Assembly: GCA_937996605.1 (NCBI GenBank)
Contig: CALKVB010000380.1
Span: 1-5,344, forward strand
Length of the DNA: 5,344 bases
Reading direction: 5' to 3'
From: an uncultured Oxalobacteraceae bacterium
Lineage (GTDB): Bacteria > Pseudomonadota > Gammaproteobacteria > Burkholderiales > Burkholderiaceae_D
Position 1 is the first letter of the stretch. Each line of letters opens with the position of its first letter. The position numbers and the translations under genes are program-made. The notes beneath the pieces are model-generated. The model worked only from the letters and a program-made list of their open reading frames with translations, was not told where the DNA came from and did no database searches. This document shows positions 1 through 5,344 of this stretch, in pieces.

Positions 1-8
1 AATAGATG

Positions 9-14
9 AAAGGG
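9..14 (+). promoter_or_regulatory. Shine-Dalgarno-like site that selects the start of the SLOG-patatin gene
   Basis: The hexamer AAAGGG ends nine bases before the ATG at 24. Another in-frame ATG lies at 6, but this site falls inside its coding part and only five bases precede that ATG, so its own ribosome site cannot be judged. An in-frame TAG at 3-5 rules out any start further upstream. I therefore prefer the ATG at 24, although the difference is only six residues. Confidence 0.5.
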
Positions 15-23
15 ATATCAACC

Positions 24-1643
24 ATGATTGCTAGACAGCCGCTTGCTGGCGTTCGAATTCATATTGCCGGATCAGTTCCGGATCAGCGACAGGAAGAAAT
101 TTGCTTATTTGTTAGGCTGCTTGCAGCTCGAATATTCAGCGAAGGTGGCTCAGTAATTCATGGATGTCATCCCTCGTTGATAAAGCCCCTAGAAGAGGCA
201 GCAAGGACTTTCATACTTGCGGGAGGTGATTCGGGAGCCCTAACATTAGTTTGTGCTAAGAAATTTGCTCAAACAGAAGAGCAAATCTCGAAAATCGAAT
301 CCCAACGAGAATTCGCAACGGTACAAGTGGTGCCAGCGGAGCCTGATGGGCAAGTAGACGGCGAACTGATTCCGATGCGTGATTGGATGGCCGAGCGAGC
401 AGATGCTATCGTTTGTATCGGCGGAAAATGGTGGGATGTAAACAAAGCCAAGGCTGGCGTCCCTGCAGAACTGGATTCGATGCTCGAACGTGGAAAACCT
501 GGTTTTGTAGTTGCAGGATTTGGAGGTGCAATAGCTGGATACCTTAATGAAACCCCCGGACTACTTGCAAGACTACAGAATGGGTTGTCCGAAGAAGCAA
601 ATAAACAAATTGCCGATGATGTATCGATTGAGCGCAATGTAGACACCATTATTAAGCAATTGAAAACCTTGCCTCTCGTGCGGCGCAGTATTTCAAAGGG
701 GCGCAATTTCCGAATTCTGGCACTTGATGGAGGGGGGCTGCGAGGCACCTTTACTGCAGCTGTATTGGCGAAGTGGGACGACATGCTTGGTTGCGGTGGC
801 GGAAACAATCTAGTATCGCATTTCGATCTGGTGGCAGGCACATCGACCGGCGCAATACTCGCAATTGGCCTTAGCCTAGGAATAAAACCAAGCAAAATAC
901 TTGAGTTTTATATAGAGAAGGGCTCTCTTATTTTCCCAAAGGACAGAAAACTGAGGCACTGGCTAAGATCAAAGCATGAATCTTCAACACTCCAAGCTTT
1001 ACTGAAGAGTGTGTATGGGGATAAAAATTTATCCGAAGCTTCATGTTGCCGCTTGGTTATTCCAACGGTACGAGCAAAGCATGGGCAAGCTGAAGTAATT
1101 GTCACACCTCATAGCCCAGATCGTACTGCCTTTCGGGAAATTTCCGCTGTTGACGCTGCTCTTGCGTCTTCCGCAGCTCCAACCTATTTTGATGAATCCA
1201 TATGGGATGGCCCAATTGCACCCGAAACTTTTCTAGATGGAGGTGTCTGGGCTAACAATCCAATCCTTCCCGCGCTAGCAGAAGCTGTACGCCACCTAAA
1301 AATTCCGCTAGATCGAATAGACGTTTTAAGTGTTGGGACTATTAGCAGTGAAAGTGATTTCACGGAGTCATTAGGAAAAGGTAAGGCTGGATGGGCTCCA
1401 GATAGCGCTGACCTATTTTTCGCAGCTCAGGAACACGGGGCATTAGTTTTGGCTGAAAGTTTCTTGGGGCCAACTCGTCATCTCCGAGTCAACCAGCAAA
1501 CACCTCATGCAATTAAGTTAGATGATGTAGCAGCTATTCAAGACATGAGTCAAAGAGGAAATGAGGCTGGAAAAGATACTTTTGCCGAGGTTCGTTCGAG
1601 ATTTTTGGATGGAACCCATGCGGATAAATGGAAAAAATTCTAG
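24..1643 (+). CDS. SLOG-patatin fusion: predicted nucleotide-gated phospholipase effector
   Basis: The predicted protein has 539 residues (545 if the ATG at 6 is used). Residues about 8-175 resemble a SLOG (LOG/DprA-like Rossmannoid) domain: an opening strand ending in AGSVP, a GGSVIHGCHPSL segment near 41-52, VCIGG near 130-134, then PAELD and a GFGGA loop near 165-169. Residues about 228-500 are a patatin-like phospholipase: the oxyanion-hole motif DGGGLRG at 235-241, the nucleophile elbow GTSTG at 272-276 (Ser274), and a DGG with the catalytic Asp at about 405. All catalytic parts are intact. Patatins hydrolyse acyl esters of membrane lipids; the CBASS effector CapV is activated by a cyclic dinucleotide. 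SLOG domains bind nucleotides or NAD-derived signals, as in Thoeris ThsA. I infer that a ligand bound by the SLOG half switches on the lipase at the inner membrane. No signal peptide or transmembrane segment is visible. It is first in line with the downstream TIR and SLOG genes. Domain calls are firm; the activating ligand and any antiviral role are inferred. Confidence 0.9.
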   Translation: MIARQPLAGVRIHIAGSVPDQRQEEICLFVRLLAARIFSEGGSVIHGCHPSLIKPLEEAARTFILAGGDSGALTLVCAKKFAQTEEQISKIESQREFATVQVVPAEPDGQVDGELIPMRDWMAERADAIVCIGGKWWDVNKAKAGVPAELDSMLERGKPGFVVAGFGGAIAGYLNETPGLLARLQNGLSEEANKQIADDVSIERNVDTIIKQLKTLPLVRRSISKGRNFRILALDGGGLRGTFTAAVLAKWDDMLGCGGGNNLVSHFDLVAGTSTGAILAIGLSLGIKPSKILEFYIEKGSLIFPKDRKLRHWLRSKHESSTLQALLKSVYGDKNLSEASCCRLVIPTVRAKHGQAEVIVTPHSPDRTAFREISAVDAALASSAAPTYFDESIWDGPIAPETFLDGGVWANNPILPALAEAVRHLKIPLDRIDVLSVGTISSESDFTESLGKGKAGWAPDSADLFFAAQEHGALVLAESFLGPTRHLRVNQQTPHAIKLDDVAAIQDMSQRGNEAGKDTFAEVRSRFLDGTHADKWKKF

Positions 1644-1746
1644 AATCCGCCCAATATGCATATATCTAATTCTTCGGTATTAATAATTTATTAATGCATC
1701 TGAAAAATACTTCAGTTTTCGAAAGCTATAGGTAGGTGGAATTGAT
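1644..1746 (+). other. AT-rich, palindrome-rich intergenic gap, possible control region for the TIR gene
   Basis: This 103-base gap separates the SLOG-patatin gene from the TIR gene and is clearly more AT-rich than the coding DNA around it. It contains a perfect inverted repeat at 1679-1695 (ATTAATAATTTATTAAT, eight-base arms around one T), ATATGCATAT at 1654-1663, and TTTCGAAA at 1717-1724 that extends to a 14-base near-palindrome at 1714-1727. Another, ATTCTAGAAT at 1637-1646, spans the preceding stop codon. Such symmetry could mark an operator, or simply reflect AT richness. No convincing sigma-70 promoter pair and no GC-rich hairpin plus T-run was found. The gap makes a second promoter for the TIR-SLOG pair possible. 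Confidence 0.3.
1734..1739 (+). promoter_or_regulatory. Ribosome binding site of the TIR gene
   Basis: AGGTGG sits seven bases before the ATG at 1747 and is the best Shine-Dalgarno match in the window. It supports that start codon and suggests this gene is translated independently of the one upstream. Confidence 0.7.
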
Positions 1747-2889
1747 ATGACATCACTTTACCAACTAGCCGTGCTCGGTACGCCAACCGATTTTCAAGTA
1801 ACCGAGCTTGAAGAGATCATTAGGAAAGCTGTTGGCAATTTTAACTTGCGACTCGGTCACGAGGTAGGATGGGAGGTTTGCCCCAAAGTATTTCAACCTG
1901 ATCAGCAAAGGTCATCCGCAGCGGTATTTTTTGGGGGAGAGAGCCCGGTTCTCGCTAATTTGCCCGATTTGCTGGCACGTGGCATTCCCTTGCTGCCCGT
2001 AACATCCGATGTCAATCGGGTTGACGCGGAGATCCCGCAAATACTGCGACCACTTAATTGTTTAGCATACAGTGCAGGGGGGGCACAACGAGTTGCAACT
2101 GCTTTGTTGGAATGTGCGGGACTCCTACCCAGGCAGCGCCGGGTATTTGTAAGTTACCGTAGAAGTGAGGCCCGAGAGGCCGCTTTGCAGTTGTTCGATG
2201 CTCTATCAGCCCGCCTCTTTGATGTGTTTCTCGATACGCACGGTATTCCGCCTGCGGAAGATTTCCAGACGATGCTGTGGCATCGCCTCTGCGATTCTGA
2301 TGCCCTTCTCATGCTTGACACGCCGGGTTACTTTGAAAGCCGCTGGACGAGCGCAGAGTTCGGACGAGCGTTAGCCAAAGGTATCAGCGTCTTACGTGTT
2401 GGCTGGCCAGACGCCACGCCTTCTGCGCGCACAGCAACAGCCAGTCGGGCAGAACTGCTATCAGAAGAAATCGATACGAGCACAGGGCGCCTAGCAGACG
2501 AGGCCGTAGCGCGTATATGTCTACAGCTTGAAGAAGTTCGTAGTCAAAGCCACGCCGTACGCCACGTCAATCTCGTCAGCAACCTTCGCAACGCCATCCA
2601 AACAATCGGCGGTCGGATTCTCGGGGTGGGGGCAAATAAGGCGGTCTATATTCAATTACCCGACGGACAAAATATCGTCGCCTATCCAACAGTTGGTGTA
2701 CCTACATCGACAACGCTGCATGATGCATCTACCAACTCACCCGATCAGTCAGTTGCTGTGGTTTACGACCACGTTGGCTTGCACCCTCGATGGCTAGGGC
2801 ATTTGGATTGGCTCGGCCAACACATTCACAGCGCTCGGTGGGTCAAAGCTAGTGAGGCTGGTTGGAAATTTGCCGATTGGAAAGCCTGA
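1747..2889 (+). CDS. TIR-domain protein, predicted NAD-consuming signal producer
   Basis: The protein has 380 residues and three regions. Residues about 130-220 are a TIR domain: the first strand VFVSYRR at 133-139, FDVFLDTHGI with the BB-loop area at 158-172, and SRWTSAEFGRAL at 198-209, where Glu204 occupies the place of the catalytic glutamate of NAD-cleaving TIRs. Bacterial TIR enzymes cleave NAD+ and, in Thoeris ThsB, make cyclic ADP-ribose-type messengers. Residues 1-127 form an alpha/beta, Rossmann-like region with AAVFFGG (58-64) and a strand ending LLPVTS (82-87); it resembles a receiver or degenerate TIR/SLOG-type fold, but I cannot assign a family. Residues about 275-380 form another domain, rich in Trp, Gly and His near the end (HLDWLG at 352-357), that I do not recognise. 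No membrane segment or signal peptide is seen, so it is probably cytosolic. Only three bases separate its stop from the next ATG, so it is almost certainly co-transcribed with the SLOG gene. The TIR call is secure; the messenger product is inferred. Confidence 0.9.
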   Translation: MTSLYQLAVLGTPTDFQVTELEEIIRKAVGNFNLRLGHEVGWEVCPKVFQPDQQRSSAAVFFGGESPVLANLPDLLARGIPLLPVTSDVNRVDAEIPQILRPLNCLAYSAGGAQRVATALLECAGLLPRQRRVFVSYRRSEAREAALQLFDALSARLFDVFLDTHGIPPAEDFQTMLWHRLCDSDALLMLDTPGYFESRWTSAEFGRALAKGISVLRVGWPDATPSARTATASRAELLSEEIDTSTGRLADEAVARICLQLEEVRSQSHAVRHVNLVSNLRNAIQTIGGRILGVGANKAVYIQLPDGQNIVAYPTVGVPTSTTLHDASTNSPDQSVAVVYDHVGLHPRWLGHLDWLGQHIHSARWVKASEAGWKFADWKA

Positions 2890-2892
2890 AAC

Positions 2893-3477
2893 ATGAGTGC
2901 AATCTTCCTTTCAGCCAGTGTGCCACTTGTTGGTCGCGGATCGTACCACGAGACTGCCAATCCATTTCTGATCCAATGTGCAGTACGGGAACTTGTAATC
3001 GCCGTAATTCGACAGCACAAAATTGTGTGGGGAGGCCACCCAGCAATCACGCCGATGATTTGGAGTATTTGTGAGGACTTGGGCGTTGATTACACTCAGT
3101 CCGTAGTTCTGTATCAAAGTAAATTCTTTGAGGATCGCTATCCGGAAGAAAACAAACGCTTCAAAAATGTTGTTTTCACCGAGTCTGTTCCCAATGACAG
3201 GGCAGCAAGTCTGCTAGTCATGCGCGAGAAAATGCTCTCACGCGAGGATTTGATCGCAGCGGTCTTTATTGGTGGGATGGATGGGGTAGAAGCCGAGCAC
3301 GAATTATTCAAGAAACTCCGTCCTGGCGCTAAGATACTGCCGGTGCCCTCACCCGGTGGGGCGGCCCTCAATCTAGCCAAAGATCAAGGCTATTTCTCTG
3401 ACGTAGATCTTCTCGATGTGGACTTCGCACGACTTTTCTATACACAGCTCGCTGTGGCCATGAGTGACAAGCACTAG
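2893..3477 (+). CDS. Stand-alone SLOG-domain protein, putative nucleotide-signal binder
   Basis: This 194-residue protein is essentially a single SLOG-type Rossmannoid domain. Visible hallmarks are the first strand FLSASVP (5-11), VWGGHPAITPM (45-55), AVFIGGMDG followed by VEAEHEL (123-138), and a C-terminal PVPSPGGAA loop (150-158). The wording resembles the SLOG 'cluster 3' type described by comparative genomics of nucleotide-centred conflict systems, but I cannot confirm the subfamily without a profile search. SLOG proteins bind, or occasionally process, nucleotides and NAD derivatives. The start at 2893 is supported by GGAAAG at 2879-2884, eight bases upstream and inside the end of the TIR gene, so translation is probably coupled. 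It shares the pattern SVP...GxHP...IGG...GGA with the SLOG half of the patatin protein, so the two are likely distant relatives. There is no fused effector; a sensor, sponge or messenger-processing role is possible. No membrane segment is visible. Confidence 0.85.
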   Translation: MSAIFLSASVPLVGRGSYHETANPFLIQCAVRELVIAVIRQHKIVWGGHPAITPMIWSICEDLGVDYTQSVVLYQSKFFEDRYPEENKRFKNVVFTESVPNDRAASLLVMREKMLSREDLIAAVFIGGMDGVEAEHELFKKLRPGAKILPVPSPGGAALNLAKDQGYFSDVDLLDVDFARLFYTQLAVAMSDKH

Positions 3478-3554
3478 GACTGTGTATAACCACATCAACA
3501 AGACAGACCGAATCAGCCTATTACCTACTCTCGGCCAGAATTTTCACCATTCCG

Positions 3555-4217
3555 TCAAAACAATAAGCCATTCCTCGTGGGATGCCCATAGAGCTCCGAT
3601 ACCTGCTCTTTGAACAGCGCCTGTCCTCCATAGCTTGGGTGCCTCACGCAAATCACAGGAACGGACTCAGTGATACGCTGAGCAGCTGCGGCTGCATCTT
3701 TGCCGAAAGCAACAATCCGGGCTGGGCACAGGAGAGCAATAAGTTGTTGCATCAGTTCCTCACCGGCTCGCCTCTCACAGGCGTTGTGTTGCCTATTGGT
3801 AAACGAGTCTCCCGGCTCATGCGGATGAAGCGGAAAGACGTTCCAGAGAAATATGCGAGCATCAATATGCTCCAACATACCCCAAATGACCGCAGCGGTT
3901 CGCTCAGCTACAGCATTTCCTATCGTCGGTCGCTCTTCGAACACATCAAGATTCCAGCGTCTTGCGTGTTGACCGATATGAACATCGTCAGTCAGGGCCA
4001 GCCCAGTACGGCGCCCACCGCGGTATCCAAGGTCCCGTCCAATCCATATCGCATCCACAGGCGTTTCTGCCGCACGACGCAACATGGCAGAAAGCGCTGT
4101 GGCGCGGCGACGTGGCGCATCCCGACGATCATAGATTTCACAACGATCCGAATACGGATTGAAACAATCTTCGAACTTCAGCGAGGCGACGGCTTCAACG
4201 AATGGATGAATCTTCAT
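3555..4217 (-). CDS. Uracil-DNA glycosylase-superfamily protein (UDG-like)
   Basis: The protein has 220 residues from the ATG at 4217-4215. Motifs typical of the UDG fold are visible: a first-strand segment IWIGRDLGYRGGRRTG (57-72) followed by LALTDD, WNVFPLHPHEPG (125-136) then NRQ, a central strand IVAFGKDAA (168-176), and the C-terminal VRHPSYGG (191-198) that matches the HPS DNA-loop motif. Family members excise uracil or damaged bases from DNA, and this one presumably acts on nucleoid or invading DNA. In family 4 UDGs the first motif reads GEAPG; here it reads GRDLG, so the usual acidic position is altered and glycosylase activity or substrate may differ. Cysteines occur at 18, 26, 147, 164 and 190; an iron-sulphur site is possible but not established. 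The frame stays open upstream to a GTG at 4283, but those 22 extra codons lie entirely within the mazG-like gene and do not look like family sequence. The start overlaps the mazG-like gene by 23 bases, and its upstream ribosome site is weak (GGGTCAG-type), which suggests translational coupling. Confidence 0.8.
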   Translation of the reverse strand: MKIHPFVEAVASLKFEDCFNPYSDRCEIYDRRDAPRRRATALSAMLRRAAETPVDAIWIGRDLGYRGGRRTGLALTDDVHIGQHARRWNLDVFEERPTIGNAVAERTAAVIWGMLEHIDARIFLWNVFPLHPHEPGDSFTNRQHNACERRAGEELMQQLIALLCPARIVAFGKDAAAAAQRITESVPVICVRHPSYGGQALFKEQVSELYGHPTRNGLLF

Positions 4218-5329
4218 TTTTTTCTGACCCAAGTGGCATGTATTTGATAGTACGCAACTCCCTGCTACCAATGATCCATCCACCTTGATTCGCCCTGAGT
4301 TCGCGAAAGACGGTATACCCCTCCAGAATCGCTCTCTCCCATAGCTTTAAAGGACACCTATCGACTTCGTAGCCATTCACGAACTCACCAATAGTCTTAA
4401 GGATTCCCAAGGATACCTTGTCCTGATTCTCAAAGAAATTTAGTTCCTTTCCCTTGGAGAAAATCCAAGCGGTAAGCCCTTCCTCCACGACTATAGCTCT
4501 GCCACTGTCCTGCTCTTCATCATATTTTGGTTTGCTTTTTCGCTTGTGTTTGATCAGCGCGCGTATAACGGGTGACCAATGCAGAATGGCCACATAGGCG
4601 AGATGGAAAACGTCATGAAACCGGTATCCATCACGATCGGCGATGTTGTCGGTCAGAGGATCGCCTATGAATACTCCATTCCATTGGAGATAGCTCTTGC
4701 CGGTACCACGTTGATTGACTCGGATCTTAAATTCCCTAGGAAGTTGCTCCTCCACGCCAAACTCACTATCGAAATCAAGGCCAACCAAATCAGCCGCCTG
4801 CGGATTCAGGAATGCCCCCCGGGCTTTTTTAAGGTTCCCCCGGGCTACATCCGAGAATGCCAACTTGGCAGCATGAATTGCGTCGAGATAAGCCCGTGCG
4901 AAGGAGACTATGTCAGCGCGTGCGGGACCACTTTCCAGCAAGGCTGCAGCTGCCTGCCCAAGACGCACTAAAGTAGCATCCAATGAAGCTGGGGCCGCAA
5001 CAGGTATGGCGATGTAAGCTAATGCGCCTTCGGCTAGGTCGCTTGCTGCACCTACGCTCTTAAAGCTCTTGTGATTTGCCGCTTCGGCAAAAATAACTTC
5101 AAGAGGTTCTTGCATACGCCGGCAGAGAGCGGCCAAATACCAAAGGGTATCGCCGAATTCTTCTTCGGCAGCCTTTTTAAATCCGGGGTAGGCAGATTTT
5201 TCCCGAACATGCTTTTTCGCAGTGGCCATTATTCCACCCACTTCCCCATAAAGCCCTTGAAGGACTGGGTTGAAATCCGTCGAACTGAGTACGTCCGTAT
5301 CTGCAATTTCCGCTGCGTAATTCGAAAGG
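4195..5329 (-). CDS. MazG-like nucleotide pyrophosphohydrolase with C-terminal domain, 5' end cut by contig edge
   Basis: MazG proteins hydrolyse (d)NTPs or alarmones to monophosphates and pyrophosphate. The first in-frame start in view is a GTG at 5241, giving 348 residues, but the frame continues open to 5329 and the added residues include LQGLYGEVGG, a standard MazG helix, so the real start lies just outside. Counting from that GTG, the MazG region shows KKHVRE (9-14), EEEFGDTLWYLAALCRR (26-42, metal-binding ExxD), and a distal helix ending VARGNLKKARGAF (132-144). The first acidic motif reads GEVGG, with only one of the two glutamates of the classical ExxE. From about 168 a second domain follows, with YRFHDVFHLAYVAILHW (206-222) and IVVEEGLTAWIF (250-261). 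This matches my memory of the MazG C-terminal (MazG_C) family; its His and Glu residues could form an active or metal site. The gene is followed, with a 23-base overlap, by the UDG-like gene, so the pair probably acts in nucleotide-pool or base quality control, or in phage conflict. The promoter is out of view. Confidence 0.85.
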
Positions 5330-5344
5330 AGATCGGAAGAGCAC
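5330..5344 (+). other. Illumina TruSeq adapter remnant at the contig end (artefact)
   Basis: The final 15 bases, AGATCGGAAGAGCAC, equal the first 15 bases of the TruSeq read-1 adapter, including the CAC that separates it from the read-2 adapter. A chance 15-base match exactly at the sequence end is very unlikely. This is read-through adapter left in the assembly. Any residues translated from it at the start of the mazG-like frame are not real. Confidence 0.95.

Noticed and set aside
269..895. 208-codon open frame on the minus strand within the SLOG-patatin gene
   Set aside because: Ser/Pro-rich low-complexity translation typical of antisense reading; the plus strand carries the clear SLOG and patatin motifs.
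1644..1746. Sigma-70 promoter for the TIR gene
   Set aside because: A TCTAAT box at 1665-1670 and a TATAGG box at 1727-1732 exist, but neither has a good -35 element at proper spacing.
3478..3554. Bidirectional terminator between the convergent operons
   Set aside because: Only a weak four-base stem (TGTG/CACA near 3482-3495) with no T-run; not enough to call a terminator.
3582..4247. 221-codon open frame on the plus strand opposite the UDG-like gene
   Set aside because: Its translation lacks recognisable domain motifs, while the opposite strand has ordered UDG motifs over the same bases. It is an antisense shadow.
4218..4283. 22-codon N-terminal extension of the UDG-like gene back to a GTG
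   Set aside because: It lies wholly inside the mazG-like coding frame and reads unlike the family; the ATG at 4217 gives a natural N terminus.
4579..4971. 130-codon open frame on the plus strand opposite the mazG-like gene
   Set aside because: No family resemblance; the minus frame carries continuous MazG and C-terminal domain sequence.
1..5344. CRISPR arrays, tRNA/rRNA genes, transposase genes, long direct repeats
   Set aside because: Looked for by eye on both strands; no repeat-spacer pattern, RNA-gene signature, transposase motif or duplicated segment was seen.

Overview
The window looks like one end of a bacterial (probably metagenomic or draft-assembly) contig carrying accessory, conflict-type genes rather than housekeeping genes. 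Gene density is high, gaps are short, Shine-Dalgarno-like motifs precede the plus-strand genes, and every recognisable domain (SLOG, patatin, TIR, MazG, UDG-like) recurs in nucleotide-centred immunity and stress systems. No ribosomal, tRNA or taxon-specific marker is present, so I cannot name the organism. A Gram-negative, proteobacterium-like source is only an impression.

Left part, plus strand (24-3477): three co-oriented genes. Gene 1 encodes an N-terminal SLOG nucleotide-binding domain fused to a patatin phospholipase with an intact Ser-Asp dyad. After a 103-base AT-rich, palindrome-rich gap comes gene 2, a TIR protein with an intact candidate catalytic glutamate, flanked by an N-terminal Rossmann-like region and an uncharacterised C-terminal domain. 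Three bases later comes gene 3, a stand-alone SLOG protein. By analogy with Thoeris (TIR makes an NAD-derived signal, a SLOG-bearing effector senses it) and CapV-type CBASS (nucleotide-activated patatin), the simplest model is that the TIR protein makes a nucleotide messenger that releases the SLOG-patatin lipase to damage the membrane, with the lone SLOG protein binding, buffering or processing the signal. This is inference from domain content.

Right part, minus strand (3555-5329), convergent with the first: a MazG-like nucleotide pyrophosphohydrolase with an unusual C-terminal domain (its extreme 5' end is lost at the contig edge), overlapping by 23 bases a gene for a uracil-DNA-glycosylase-fold protein. 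Together they look like a nucleotide-pool or base-handling pair. The 77 bases between the convergent units hold no clear terminator.

The last 15 bases (5330-5344) are identical to the start of the Illumina TruSeq read-1 adapter. They are almost certainly untrimmed library sequence and should not be interpreted as biology. All five genes have uninterrupted frames; no mobile element, CRISPR array, RNA gene or long repeat was found.
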